Counted from the stretch's first letter, positions 33,855 through 46,287 are shown. The stretch is 64,000 bases of DNA from Macrotis lagotis (GCF_037893015.1 NC_133662.1:205673004-205737003); one strand, 5' to 3'. A program made the numbers and translations. Notes: generated by a model from the sequence alone, not told the origin.

Positions 33855-34370
33855 TTCTTCCTTCTTTTCCCTTTTCCACCTTTGTTTGAGTAAGAATTGA
33901 AACCCAAGTCTTTTGTTTCTAATGCTATTTTTTCCCAATACACAATGCTGCAGAGAAGTGACTCAAACCAGCAGTTAGGTCAGAGCAGAGGATCTAACTT
34001 TCATTGACCTGAACTATGTACCTGTCATCTCTTCTTTTTCCAATGAATTGAGACAAGAAGGAATACTAACTACAATACAAATGTCAGAACAAAAAATAAA
34101 ATGAAATAAAATAAAAAGAAGAAAACCTAGAAGGGGAGCCCTTTATACTTACATGAAATAGCAGATTAAAGGAAGGTGATTATGAGACTTAATATTATGG
34201 TATTCCTACAAAAATCAATCTAAGTAATAGAGGGAAATATGCAATAACCACCATACAGTCAATTATAACAGTTCAAGTAGGAGATTTTACAAAATCAGAG
34301 AATTTTAGTATTTAAATTTAGTTCTTTTAAGATCTTCTTTTAGCTACTCACTATGTTTTAGAGGAGATCA
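33855..34370. other. Unassigned AT-rich sequence
   Basis: No feature recognised. Confidence 0.4.
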
Positions 34371-34373
34371 TGG

Positions 34374-34420
34374 GAGAGAGGGAGAGAGAGAGAGAGAAAG
34401 GCTGGAGGGAGAAGAGGGAG

Positions 34421-34467
<47 letters not shown>

Positions 34468-34470
34468 TAT
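34374..34470. repeat. GA-rich simple sequence
   Basis: gggaga and gaga units with a perfect ga run near 34427-34460. Confidence 0.9.
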
Positions 34471-34689
34471 TGAGTTAGTGAGTCATGGGGTCTTGAAGAT
34501 TGGGTAAGCACTGAAATGAGATGGGATAGTTCAGAAAAATAGATATATAATTATGGAGAAGACCTGAAGGATAAAAAGGAGAATTCAGGTTTAGGGAGCC
34601 AGGGAAAGTGAACAGTTTTGGGTGAAGGAAATTAATATAAGTTCTTTGAAGACCTTAAAAATGCAAGAGAAAGGACTTTGGAGGGAGGA

Positions 34690-35220
34690 GCAATCAACAT
34701 TTAATTGACAAGCATTTATTAATCACTTACTATTGTCAGATACTGTGCTAAGTGCAGGAGACACAAAGGTATAAAAACAATCCACCCTAAAGGAAATTTC
34801 ATTCCATTTTTTAACTTCTAATTCTAGTTCTAATGGGGGAAATATAAAAAATGTAATTACTGTCTTTATGCTTCATGCAAAGTAAATGAAAGATAATCTT
34901 GCATGAAATACATAAAACTGAAGGGGCTGTACTGAAGAGGAGTCAGCAAAGGTTTCCTGCAAAAGGTGGGATTTGAGCTGAGTCTTAATGGAAGGCAGGG
35001 AAAGCATGAGATCAAAAGATTATTCCAGACATGAAGAAAAAAAAACAGTGTAAAGGCACAGAGTGGAAGTAAAATAGCAAGAAGGCCTGTCTCACTCATT
35101 AATAAATATGGAGGGTGGTAAAGTTTAAGAAGTAGAAAGGTAGACAGGGGCAAGGTTGTAAAGGCTTTTAAAAGCTAAGTAGAAGATTGAATATTTGATC
35201 CTAGAATCAAAAGCAAGCTA
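34690..35220 (+). repeat. Old dispersed repeat, relative of 1-290
   Basis: Order: ttattaatcacttactattg, cagatactgtgctaagtgca, gagacacaaaggtataaaaa, a spacer, gtttcctgcaaaaggtggga, tgagctgagtcttaatggaa, agtgtaaaggcacagagtgg, gttgtaaaggcttttaaaag. The layout is consistent with a single old element of over 500 bp. I cannot name it. The minus frame at 34866-35153 (95 codons) is its shadow. Confidence 0.5.
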
Positions 35221-35284
35221 CATCATGGTACTGTTTGATTCAGTAGTAAAGTCTCTGTCACTTACAGAACCTGAATCCAAGGAT

Positions 35285-35540
35285 TGTTGTTGAGTTTTTT
35301 CAATTGTATCCAACTCTTCATGATACCATTTGCTTTTATTTTGTTTTGCTTTTGGCAAAGATACAAGAGTGCTTTGCCATTTCTTTCTCCAGACTATTTC
35401 AGAAAAGAAGAAACTGAGGAAAACAGAATTGAGTGATTTGTTACCTGAAAAGTGTCTGAGTACAAATTTGAATTTAGTAAAATGAGTCTTCTTGACTCCA
35501 GACCCAATGTTCTATCTACAACCACCTAGTTTTCTAATCC
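35285..35540 (-). mobile_element. RTE-mobilised tRNA SINE, minus strand
   Basis: Order: gttgttgagttttttcaatt, gtatccaactcttcatgata, ggcaaagatacaagagtgct, ttgccatttctttctccaga, gaaactgaggaaaacagaat, and an end near ctacaaccacctag. Relatives at 19056 and 37985. Confidence 0.7.
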
Positions 35541-35544
35541 AAGG

Positions 35545-35960
35545 ATTAGAAAACCCAGACTGTCATGATAATTTAAGATTTGCAAAGTAGGGGGCAACTA
35601 CATGGGTCAGTGAACAGAGCACCTGACCAGGAGACAGGAGTACAGATCTGGCCACAGATGCTTAATAATCACCTGTGTGACTTTGGGTAAGTCACTTAAC
35701 CCCATTTCATTACAAAAAACACAAAAAAGGATTTGCAAAGTGTTTCAGATACATTAACTCATTTGTTCTTTACAGAAACCCTATGAAATATAAATTGCTA
35801 CTAACCCCTAGTTTAGAGAGAAAGAAAATCGGCTCTCACAGTAGTGAAATGGCATCCATAGGATCACCTAGGTAGTGAGTGTCTGTGGCAGAATTTGAAC
35901 TAAGGTTTTCCTCTTAGAAATTCAATGCTCTTATCCATTATACCATAATAGTGGCCTCAC
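35545..35960 (-). mobile_element. MAR1-type SINE, minus strand, split by a WSINE1
   Basis: After the inserted SINE: gtttcagatacattaactca then tttgttctttacagaaaccc, ctagtttagagagaaagaaa, tcacctaggtagtgagtgtc, and tcttatccattataccataa. Confidence 0.55.
35589..35729 (+). mobile_element. WSINE1-related SINE, diverged
   Basis: ggggcaactacatgggtcag to acaaaaaag with B-box-like tacagatctggcc. Target duplication gatttgcaaagt (35577-35588, 35730-35741). Confidence 0.85.
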
Positions 35961-36059
35961 AAATACAACTGTTGGTCAGGAGGACAGAGATGCAAATATA
36001 GATCAGCACTTTAACATTATTAGATAAACTCAGAATTCAGAGTTCAGATCCTTCCCAAT

Positions 36060-36180
36060 CCTAAACAAAGTCCGAACCCTGAAAACACTGGTGTAAAAGA
36101 CAAGTCTGAGTTGGGGACAATCCTCTGTTAAGTCAGAACCAGAGTTCAGATCCTACTAATGGTGGATCAGGAGAGTCTCC
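36060..36180 (+). mobile_element. Isolated L1 5' UTR fragment
   Basis: acaatcctctgttaagtcag and the upstream gtgtaaaagacaagtctgag align with the L1 5' UTR at 46845-46905 (aacaatcctctgttaagtca). A 5' UTR scrap without its L1 body. Confidence 0.6.
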
Positions 36181-36529
36181 TATGAATATGGACTACACAT
36201 GAAATTATGGAAACTTTTCTTTATATTTGTTTTGTGAAAAGAATTTTGTTTTCTTTTGTTTTATATTACCATAGTATCAAGGGCAGTTTGGCACAGTGGA
36301 TTGAAAGCTGGGAGCTAGTCTCTCAAGATGTCCTGAATTTTATTTCAGACAAGTATTGACAGTATGATTCTTGCCTTGTGATGTAAACTCTTGTTGCCTC
36401 AGTTGATCCTATAAGATTATAAACTGCAGAAAAGCTGACAACCTGAATTGGTAAATGAATTTCCTCATTGAGAAACCTTTCTGTTAAGAAAATTGCTGAT
36501 CTAGTAAAAATAATATTATGTATGTGTAT

Positions 36530-36545
36530 ATATATACACAGATAC

Positions 36546-36611
<66 letters not shown>

Positions 36612-36612
36612 C
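36530..36612. repeat. (CA)n/(TA)n microsatellite
   Basis: A short cacaca run followed by about 20 uninterrupted ta units (36561-36603). The frame at 36468-36650 with poly-IY is an artefact. Confidence 0.95.
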
Positions 36613-36614
36613 AG

Positions 36615-37280
36615 GTTAGGAATACAAATTACATAAGCAATGCAAAGTAGATTGATAGGACCAGAATTTTCTTGACTTAGTATCCTCAAATTATCTTATT
36701 TCCTTTACTTACCTAACTTTCTGATTTCCTTCTTCCTGCCAACCTCATTGACATAAGCTTCTCTGACATACTTTTCTGAAGTGGGTGTATAATAGATCCC
36801 AAGCCAGTATAGTTGGTGCCTCTCAGACTTGATTGCCTGCCTGGAAAAATGTAAGGCAAGGTGCCCTGATAATTTACTGGCCAGCTGGGTTTCCATATGG
36901 AGAGAAAGGGGTCTACATGTGGAGATTCTAAGAGCTACAATATTCTCACTGTATATCTTTGTACAATGACTCATAAATGTCTTATTTTGACTCAATATTG
37001 AACCTGAATTAAGAAACTGGCTATAAAATGTGCCTATAGCAGTAGTACAGTCAAAAGTAGCCCAGTTTGGAGAGATAATTATGAAGTCAAAAAGAGTTCT
37101 TTCATTGACTTATTGAGGAAGTCATTCAATCTCTCATTCTCCCTAAGAATTACTTAGATTTTAAATTATAGAAATATTGCAGATCTGCATTTTATGTAAC
37201 CCCCCTCCATGTTTGGAAATCTCCATGCCTATGAAATCATAGTTCTGAATAAACAACCAAAAATTAATATCATAGAAATT
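36615..37280. other. Unassigned sequence
   Basis: No gene recognised; the 96-codon minus frame at 36705-36995 shows no domain. Confidence 0.4.
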
Positions 37281-37284
37281 ATCC

Positions 37285-37378
37285 TTTCCCTTCTGCTTAG
37301 AGGCAAGGAAACTGACCTCCAGAAATTGTGGCTTATTTAAGATCACACAGGTGGTAATTGTTAGAAGGCGTGTTTGAA
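37285..37378 (-). mobile_element. MIR-type SINE fragment, minus strand
   Basis: agaggcaaggaaactgacct, agatcacacaggtggtaatt, gtgtttgaatctgg. Confidence 0.6.
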
Positions 37379-37379
37379 T

Positions 37380-37925
37380 CTGGAAGAGTCCTCAGATGCC
37401 AGTTATTGTTCATTCTATTGCCTCATTCTATATTCCATATGCCTGACAGTATTCTGCTCACAAAAATTTATCAGACTTTCCAGCTTTACACATATAACAT
37501 TGAAAACCTAGCCTGTGACATAAAATGTAGCACTTTAACTTTAGATGCAACTCCACCCCGACTCTTCACCCTACTTTGTATTAAAAATACTTCTGTCTTG
37601 CTTGTTCTTCTTTCATGCTTATACACTCCTTGGAGGCAAAGTAACAAATTCAATGAGAACTTTTGTAAGAAGCAACTCATTGTTGATACAAATACTGTTT
37701 GGGCTTCAGGGTTTAAGCTACAATGGATATTTACCTCATAGTTCTGGTAAATGGTCCTGCTATTCTGCCAGAATAATACTTAGCACTGATGATAAATGAT
37801 GTCATTGTTTATGAAAAGTCATTTGAGAATTTCTAAGATATAATTATTTGTATATTTCCTCCAGTCAGTCATTTTCATTCCTCAAATCTACATTTGGTCA
37901 ATTTCTCTCAGTGAGTAAGTTACTC
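37380..37925. other. Unassigned sequence
   Basis: The longest frame in this part (37358-37741, 127 codons) starts inside the MIR remnant and shows no domain, signal peptide or coding bias. I judge it a chance frame. Confidence 0.45.
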
Positions 37926-37929
37926 TTAG

Positions 37930-37953
37930 GAAATAATAATAATAATAATAATA

Positions 37954-37986
<33 letters not shown>
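37930..37986. repeat. (AAT)n(GAT)n microsatellite
   Basis: About eight aat units followed by about ten gat units. Confidence 0.95.
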
Positions 37987-38245
37987 GATTTTTGTTCAGT
38001 CAATCAGTCATGTCTGACTCTTTGTTGAACGATGGACCATAACATTCATCGGGTTTTTTTGAGGGGGAAGATAGCAGATTGGTTTACCATTTCCTTCCTG
38101 CTTCACTAGATTAAGGCAAACAGAGGTTAAGTGACTTTCCCGGGGTCATTCAGCTAGTAAATTTCTGATGCTGGGTCTATACTCAGTTTTTCCTGACTGA
38201 AATCCCAGCACTTTATCCACTGAGTCCATCTTGAGGCTTCCTCAT
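37987..38245 (-). mobile_element. RTE-mobilised tRNA SINE, minus strand
   Basis: tttgttcagtcaatcagtca, tgtctgactctttgttgaac, ggtttaccatttccttcctg, gaggttaagtgactttcccg, actttatccactgagtccat. Confidence 0.7.
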
Positions 38246-38254
38246 ATCAGTAAT

Positions 38255-38415
38255 AGCTAGTGAAGTAAGTGTTCTTATTGCTCCTATTTTTTAGATCAGG
38301 AAACTGAGGCTGAAAGATCTTAAGTGATGTATCTGAATTCACACATATAACAGATGGATGAGGTAGGATTCAAACTCAGATTTTCTTGAATTAAAGTCTA
38401 TCCACTGAACAATCC
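38255..38415 (-). mobile_element. MIR/MAR1-type SINE, minus strand
   Basis: ttagatcaggaaactgaggc, agatcttaagtgatgtatct, aggattcaaactcagatttt, ctatccactgaacaatccag. Confidence 0.6.
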
Positions 38416-38566
38416 AGCTTCTTAGTCAAGAAAATGGGACATGTCGAGAAAAAGTTAAAAAACATAAAAAAAGTTCACTCTTCTAGTTCCATTGTCCATT
38501 AGTTGTCATAGTAACATTTTTATTGTTGATTTTGATTTAAAAAAGCATAAATTGCCTTTTCACTTT

Positions 38567-38710
38567 TTTTTAAGGTTTTTGCAAGACAAATGGGGTTAAG
38601 TGGCTTGGCTAAGGCCATACAGCTAGGTAATTATCAAGTTTCTGAGAACTGATTCTGAGAACTCCTGACTCCAGGGCTGGTGTTCTATCCACTGCCACCT
38701 AGTTGTCCCC
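38567..38710 (-). mobile_element. WSINE1-type SINE, minus strand
   Basis: From ttaaggtttttgcaagacaa to ctagttgtcccc, with duplication gccttttcacttt (38554-38566, 38711-38723). A dozen bases are missing near the promoter end. Confidence 0.92.
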
Positions 38711-38876
38711 GCCTTTTCACTTTCTAAGCATGGATTAAATGCAATGAACTGCCAATACATGAAGTAACTAGACAAACAGTTATGTGAAAAAACCACAGAG
38801 GGATAATGGATTTAGAAGTGCAAAATGTGACAGTGTGGTGATATGATATCCCTACAAAAAACATTAGTATACTCTT

Positions 38877-39027
38877 TTATTTATTTTTTTGCAAGGCAAT
38901 GGAGTGAAATGGCTTGCCCAAGGCCACACAGCTAGGTAATTATTAAGTGTCTGAGGCTGAATTTGAACTCAGGTACTCCTGACTCCAGGGCCAGTGCGCT
39001 ATCTACTGTGCAACCTAGCTGGCCCCC
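38877..39027 (-). mobile_element. WSINE1-type SINE, minus strand
   Basis: Full-length reverse copy with perfect 19-bp duplication aaaacattagtatactctt (38858-38876, 39028-39046). Second of two independent insertions 166 bp apart with the same orientation. Confidence 0.94.
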
Positions 39028-39329
39028 AAAACATTAGTATACTCTTAAGTTGAATTAAGTGAGACTATAACATTTAATGCTAATGAGGTGATAATTCTTC
39101 ATTTCTATGCTCTAGTCAGCAGTGACAACCAGTACTCCACTCAAAAAAGGGTCATGCAGATGGTGAGAGAATAAGAAACAATATTTTTGTGAGGATTATT
39201 GGAAGGAAACAGGTTTACCTTGGAGAAGAGATTTACTGGTGACATAAAAGTATCCCCCCCAGCACCTTAAGAATATTCATGTGGATGAGAGATTAGATTT
39301 TTTCATTTTAGCTGCAAAGATCATAATCA

Positions 39330-41110
39330 AGACCAATAAATTTAATAACCAGTTTTCTGAAAAAAAAGCTTGGTTAATTTTTTTCAAAGTTACAATTGCT
39401 AAATGTATTTCCTTCCATTCTATTCTCTCTCATTTCACTTTGTCCCTCCTCAGAAGTATTTTGTTTCTAATGCTTCTCTAGAGTCTGATCATTCTTGGTT
39501 TTTTATAGAACAATGGTTTTCCATAATATTCATATACTATAACTTGTTCAACCATTCCCTAATTGATCGGCATCTCCTCAATTTCCAATACTTTGCTACT
39601 ATGAGAAAAACTGCTTTGAGTATTTTGGAATATATGGGACTTTCCCATTTTTTTATGATTTGTTTTGAATATAGGCCTAATATTGGAGTTACTGGGTCAA
39701 AGGGTATGATCAGTTTTATTGCTCTTTGGGTATAGTTCCAAATTTCTCTCCAGAACAGTTGGATCAATTCACAACTTAACCAACAATGCATTAATGTCCC
39801 AATCCTCCTACAACCTCTCCAACACTGATCATTTTCCCTTTCTGTCATCGTAGCCAGTCTGATAGATGTGAGGTAGCACCTCATAGTTGTTTTAATTTGT
39901 TTTTATGTGTGATTTTATATAACTTTAATTTCTTCATTTGAAAACTCTGTTAATATCCTTTGACTATTTATCAATTGGGGAATGACTTGTAGCCTTATAA
40001 ATGTGAAGCAATTCTCTGTATATTTTAGAAATGAAACCTTTATCAGAGCTGTGAAAATTGTTTCCCACTTGTCTGTTTTCCTTCTGATTTTTGCAGCATT
40101 GGTTTTATTAGAGCAAAAATTTTTTAAATTTAATATAGTCAAAATCATCCATTTTGCTATTTATAATATACTCTATTTTTTGTTTGGTTACAAATTTCAC
40201 CCCAAGTATTGGTCTGTTAATTGGTCTATGGTGTTGCCTTTTATGTCTAAATCTTGCACTCATTTGAACTTTATTATGGTATAGGGTGTGAGATGTAGGT
40301 TTATGCCTAATTTTTGCCAATACTGTTTTCCAGTTTTCCCAACAATTTTTGTTGAAAGTCCAATAATTCTTAAATTATTTCTTAACTATATTTTCTAGGT
40401 CAGTTATTTTTCCAATAAGATATTTTATATTTTTCCTATTTTTTCATTCTTTTTATTTTGTTTGACTGATTCTTTTTTTTTAGTTTTTTTTTTTTTAGGT
40501 TTTTGCAAGGCAAAAGGGGTTAAGTGGCTTGCCCAAGGCCATGGAGCTAGGTAATTATTAAATGTCTGAGACCAGATTTGAACCCAGGTACTCCTGACTC
40601 CAGGGCCAGTGCTTTATCTACTGCACCACCTAGCCTTCCCCTGTTTGACTGATTCTTGATGTCTCACAAAGTCATTGGCTTCAACTTGTTCAACTGTTAT
40701 TTTTAAGCAATTTTTTTCTTAGCTTTTGTACCTACTTTTCTATTTGACCACTTCTATTCGCAAAGGGGTGGTTTTCTTCAATCAGTTGATTCTTTTTTTT
40801 TCATAATTCTGAATGACTGTCATTTCTTTTCCAAATTTTTCTGGGTTCAATTACTTTTAATTTTTTTTTTTGGTGCTCTTCAATTTTTTTTTTTTTTGGA
40901 CTTGAATTCAATTCATATTCCCCTTTGAGGCTTCACTTGGAGAAATTTTGACTATGTTATCCTCCTTTAAGTTTGTGTTTCGAACTTCCCTGCCACCATT
41001 GTAGCTTTCTTTGGTCAGGGCTCATTTCTGTTTCCTACTCATTTTTCATGACTTCTAAATTTTAATTCTGCTCCTGAGACACAGGGTTGTTGTCCTAAGC
41101 TTCTTGTGTT
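39330..41110 (-). mobile_element. LINE-1 deletion derivative: 3' UTR, ORF2 C-terminus, ORF1
   Basis: Minus-strand L1 from the 3' UTR (39400-39900) through the ORF2 C-terminus (39915-40320) and then, at about 40350, directly into ORF1 (ccaataattcttaaattatt and a coiled-coil zone to 41000). Most of ORF2 (endonuclease and reverse transcriptase) is absent. This HAL1-like layout could be a deletion or a non-autonomous L1. A WSINE1 interrupts it at 40475. Confidence 0.7.
40475..40641 (-). mobile_element. WSINE1-type SINE, minus strand
   Basis: Long T-rich start, ggtttttgcaaggcaaaagg to cacctagccttccc; duplication tgtttgactgattctt (40459-40474, 40642-40657, perfect 16 bp). Confidence 0.94.
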
Positions 41111-41114
41111 AGTG

Positions 41115-43280
41115 GTCAATTATGTGATTTTGTGTGGAATTGTGTATGAATTTTATTAGAGCGTTAATATGACCTAGTCTGTGATTGGGGTTACATGAAA
41201 AAAAAACTGAGGGATAACAGATGTATAGACTTAGTGATACCCTGGAGATTTGAAATAAAAATAAAACAAAATAGTAAAAGATTTTAAATAATTTTCGAGG
41301 ACTCTATTAGAATATATAGAAATACATAGATAAAAACTGCATAGTTTGAGAATCCTGTAAGGGAGAGAAAGGTAGAAACACAAAAGACAAAGAGACAGAG
41401 ACACAGAGAGATGGAGAGAATCAGAGAAGACCAGAGATAGCTGCAGAAAGATATATATATATATAGGGAGAGAAAGAAATAGAAAGACAGAGAAAACACA
41501 GACACAGAGACAAAGTTCAATCTAGTGTTTTGACAGGGAAATATCTCTATTAATGAAATTGGCAGCTTCTCTTCAATTTATAATCGAAGAATTATGTAGG
41601 GACATTGGGTGTCTTGCATCAGAGCTTATGCTTGAATCTAGAGATATCTGACTACAGCTCAAGCTTAACAATACAATAAGACAAACTGCATTGTATTGCT
41701 ATCTCTATTATCTCTTTTTTCTTTATCTCTTATCATATCTCTATCACTATACCTACTATCTGTATTTTTTCTATTTTTCTATTTTATCATTTTTCATAAC
41801 AATTGGTCCTTTATTCCCATATTATTCTCGATATTTCAGTTCTATAGGAATTAAAAACAGACAGTGATAATGCCTTTTATCAAAACTTGTTAATTGTCTA
41901 ATTATTTCATTACTCTACTGGGGACAGATCCTTTCGGTATTTTTGCCAAAATTCCTTAAAATGGATCTTTCCTCAACCAGTTGGGAGCAATTTTGAATTG
42001 ACTGTACTTTGTGACATGCATTATATTTTCTATTCTAACAGAAATAAGCCATCCTGGTCAGGAAAACCTATATTCACTACAGAGGAGATGACAAAGGAAT
42101 CTGGAAAACACTGCTGAACAGGTATAAATGCAAAACCAGTGCAGAATGACCCACTGGAGCAATCAGAATAGATTAACTCTCTCATGCTAGCTTACCTATA
42201 TAGCTTGGAAAACTGATTACTTTCTGATTAAGTAGAACTGTTATTCATGTGAGTTTAGGATTTAATTATATTTTCATTGTTAAGTATTACATAAAATGAA
42301 TTATGGTGCCATTGTGCATACTTACACAATAATGTTATAATGATAGTAAAAATGACTACACTTTTAAGTTCTAATGCAAATAAACATTGACTTCAGTTCT
42401 GGGCAATTGCTTATAGCAAGCATCATTCAAATTTATGGAAATTAGGATTTATACACACAAAATTTCAATTATCCTAAAGGTAAAAAAAACACCATTTTTT
42501 TCTTGAATTTGGGTCAATAATAAAGTTGCAGAAAAAATAACAAGCAAAAGTATTGTTCAAAAAATGTGAATATTTGGGGATTTGGAAAATAATGACATTA
42601 GTCCATGAAGATCACATTTTAATAATCCATTTTGACTGCCATTACTTCTAGTTTCTTAAAGGATCTTCTCAGGAGAACTGAAATCCTTCCAATTTTAAGT
42701 TTCAGGAATGAGTCCAAAGAGAATCTGAATAACCACAAATTGTCTGAGGACTAGGCTAATTGATTTCAGAGAAGGTCATCACCTGAAGGTCGACCAGCGG
42801 GTGATAAATTTGACTAGGCTACAGAAACTCCTGAAGGCTATTTACTAAAGTGAGGCATGATTGAAATCTACTTTAAGGTAGAGAATGCATATATCACTGC
42901 AACTATGGATTTTTGGTGTAAGGGAAAAAACCTCCAAAAGAAAATATGTCTAGTCCTTTCATTTTCTGTCCTTAGACTATGACCATTAAAACTAAATTAA
43001 ATGTCAAGTGACTTGGATTATGGACCCAGCTGTTAGCAAATACCATTGTTATATTTGATAATTCATTTAACTTTTCTGTCTCAGTTTATTTTTTGTGAAA
43101 TGGCATGATAATGCTTTTGCTCTCTAGTGATCTCTTATATTGATTTTAAGGATAAAAGATGATAAAGTTAATAGGAACATTTTAAGAACTATGTGTTTAT
43201 AAAATTTGATTGGTATTAACAATTTAACTCACATAAAATTATTGAAATTCAATATATGATTATTGTCAGCAGTGTGCTTC
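41115..43280. other. Mostly unassigned; GA-rich patch at 41360-41515
   Basis: The patch at 41360-41515 is built of gagaca/gagaga units with a short tata run. The remainder shows no gene or repeat that I recognise. Confidence 0.45.
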
Positions 43281-43285
43281 CTAGA

Positions 43286-43510
43286 GGAGATATGTGAGAC
43301 GGTGGAGATGGTATACTGGTTTGGAAGTTAAGAAAACCTAAGTTCAAATCCACTCTCCAACATTTTTGTCTATGTGACTTAAATGGGCAAGTCACTTCAC
43401 TTAACTTCTATCTTCCTTAGTTTCCTTATCCATACAATAAGGCTAATAATATCCTTATCTCCTAGAATTACTGTGAGGATAAAGTGAGATAATATTTTAA
43501 AAATATTTAT
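43286..43510 (+). mobile_element. MAR1-type SINE, plus strand
   Basis: agatggtatactggtttgga, aaaacctaagttcaaatcca, gggcaagtcacttcacttaa, tccttagtttccttatccat, attactgtgaggataaagtg. Confidence 0.65.
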
Positions 43511-43514
43511 CTAA

Positions 43515-43975
43515 GTGTCTTTTTTTCAGTTCTTCACTAACACAATAATTGCTGCAATAAATATTTGGTATAGTGTTTGGGGGGGTGGGTAGTTGGAAGA
43601 TATTTCATTTGTCATTTTTTTCCATGGGGGGGAAATATGTCCAGCAATGGAATAGCTAGGTTAAAAGGCGGAAATATTAGAGTTATTTTACTTGAATAAT
43701 TATAAATTGTTTTCCAGAATGATTGGGTCAATCCATATAGCTTTACCAATAATGTATTTAAATCCCCATCCTTCCACATACCCTAGCAATGATTGCTATT
43801 AGATTTTGTCAACTTTGTCAATATGATGGGTATGCCCTAACAGTTTTGAATTATTTTGATTCTCATTTCTCATTATTAATGATTTAAATTCTTCTTTTAT
43901 ATTGTTAAAAGTTTGCATTTCTTCTTCTTAGAATTATTTGCTCATAACCTTTGTCTAGTTATCTTTGGGGAAATT
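43515..43975 (-). mobile_element. L1 3' region fragment, minus strand
   Basis: aatggaatagctaggttaaa, attgttttccagaatgattg, ggtcaatccatatagcttta, aataatgtatttaaatcccc. These match the L1 3' part at 39640-39800 in layout. Followed by a tata/tatg microsatellite at 43976-44012. Confidence 0.7.
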
Positions 43976-44106
43976 ATATATATATATATGTATGTATGTA
44001 TGTATACATACAATGTTCCTTGTGGAAGGATTGACTGAGACTGAAAGATCTCTTAGACTTAAATTCTGAATGTCAATGTGCTAAAATAATTGGATGTGCA
44101 TTCATT

Positions 44107-44258
44107 TTTTTTTTTAGGTTTTTGCAAGGCAAATGGGGTTAAGTGGCCTGCCCAAGGCCACACAGCTAGGTAATTATTAAGTGTCTGAGACCAAATTTGA
44201 ACCCAGGTCCTCCTGACTCCAGGGCCAGTGCTTTATCCATTGCGCCACCTAGCCCCTG
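44107..44258 (-). mobile_element. WSINE1-type SINE, minus strand
   Basis: Poly-T start, ggtttttgcaaggcaaatgg to gcgccacctagcccc. Short imperfect duplication gcattcatttt / gcattaatttt. Confidence 0.9.
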
Positions 44259-44299
44259 GGCATTAATTTTGTCATTAAGGTATCCCTAACACGGCACAG

Positions 44300-44785
44300 G
44301 ATTCGTGACAGAGAAAACTCTTTTCAGGGCTACCCATCTACCTTTGGTTTCCACTTTTCACCCAACTTTTCACTTGTGGCTCCAAGAAGTGACCACACCA
44401 GGGAAATTGTCTTGAAAGATGAGACAAATAGATTGAAGGTCTCAAAACCTTCAATGAGTTGGGGGATGTTTACTCCAAGCATAGGAATACTTCTCCTGGT
44501 AGAATGGGCACGTAGGAACAATTTGATCCAATAGTCTTGGAAGTGAGAGAAGCAGATGCTATGGAGTGCTTAGAGCTTGGTCATCCACTGAAGATATCAT
44601 GGTCATCCACTGTATCTCAAGCTATCACCGGTTGTCTTGACTTTTGTCTTGCCAGTGGAATAGGATGGCTTTAGGAGAGAGTTAGGTTGATGACTGTGAT
44701 TTTGTTTCATTTATATCCAATTCACACACAAGTCAAGACATCTGTGATATTCTTGAACCTCTTCAAAAATGGATGGCAAACAATA
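44300..44785 (+). mobile_element. RTE-related repeat (RTE-type SINE or LINE 3' end)
   Basis: The right half has tgacttttgtcttgccagtg, ataggatggctttaggagag, gttaggttgatgactgtgat, atccaattcacacacaagtc, then cttgaacctcttcaaaaatg, the shared RTE terminus. The left half (44300-44560) is less certain. Confidence 0.55.
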
Positions 44786-46287
44786 TACATCAACTTAGTC
44801 AGTCAGTCAGACATTCTCATATGCATTATTAGAGAGGGCTTTAAGGTAGCATTTTGCTCCATTTGAATCATTTCTTTTTAGTTCAGCAAACAATGGACAG
44901 AGTGGGATAATGTGTCCTCTATTTTTCATTCAATTCTGTGAATAAAAATGTGACCTTCTGCAGAAAATCAATTTTAAAACTTTGCCTGTTTCCTTATGTT
45001 TTTAACAAAGAAATCCTTTAAGTATGGATAGATTTGTCTCATAATGACTTAATAGAAATTTGAATGTAAGCCTATTATATAGATCAGTTCTCTGGATTTT
45101 TATTCTAATAGTAAAATCACTCATGATTATTTTTCAATTTGGGAGGTATCTTTTCATCTTTTTTCATAACTTCAGTTCCCTCAAAATTCTTTAGGTTCTA
45201 ATCTATTTAATGGGTTTCCTTTATATATTTAATTTTACCCACATAGTCTTCATTTTATCATCCTATTTATTATAATTTTCATTTCTTCAAATTGAGTACT
45301 TAGATTATACCTTCCAAATTAAATTCTACTATCATCAGTGAAGACCATTCTTATAAAATATTTGTTCCATTTTTGATTCATTTATTGTCCTCCTCGAAAG
45401 TGTTAGCCTTGAATATTCTTTGAATGATCAGACTGAATTGGACTCATTATATCACACTTTCTGCAAATTCTAAAGTCTCAGGCTCACTGATGCTTTATAA
45501 AAAAATATTGCTTAGAATTGTCTATGAGCATTTTATGTAGAAATTATGTGACATAACTACAGATTGCAAAAATTAAAGACCTCCAAAATACTTAATGATA
45601 TAACCTGGTGACTAGAAGTATACATTAAAAGTTTTCTATCTTTCATAAAGCATCAAACGAATCTTTGTTATACAGATTCAAATTCTAAATTATCTTTGAG
45701 AATTCAATATAAAAATTGAACTAGGATTATTTCAGAAAAAATATTTTTGCTCTTAGGATTCTGATACATAAAATGGATGCCTAAGAATGACTTTTTAAAA
45801 AGCTATTGCTGTCTAAAATATGCATAATCTTCTAAGTTTACAAATGAAGCTATTGGAAGAAAATAAAAGTGCATAAAAACAGGATGTACTGCATATCATC
45901 ACTGTCATTATCACCTGTTGGTGTAGTACAGTATCAATTTTTATAGTTTTTTATGTTTTATTTTGTTTCATATCTCTTCCAACTTTGTTATTGCCAGTTT
46001 TAGAGTCCCAAAGTGTACATTTCATTAGTATTGAATAAGTGCTAATGGCTTCTAGTCAACTAAAAAAATACCTTTACATTCCTATGTTTTATTCAATTAC
46101 AAAAACAACAGCAACGAAAAACTTCTTTTTCAATAGTCTACAAAACATTAACTATAAAAGTGAATTGTGCCAGGACCAGATCTTTCTCAACCTCATAAAA
46201 TAAGTGAAATGAAAATACTAATTTTAAAAGGACAATGATAATAGTAGTAAAAATAGTAATCGTGATGTTATAGGCATCAATGGATCT
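44786..46287. other. Unassigned AT-rich sequence
   Basis: Nothing recognised on either strand. Minus frames near 46138-46492 span the assembly gap and are not real. Confidence 0.45.

Noticed and set aside
37358..37741. 127-codon frame, the longest outside repeats
   Set aside because: Begins in a MIR remnant, has no domain or coding bias and overlaps other chance frames.
37930..37986. Regular short repeats as a possible CRISPR-like array
   Set aside because: Plain trinucleotide microsatellite with no spacers; the genome is eukaryotic.
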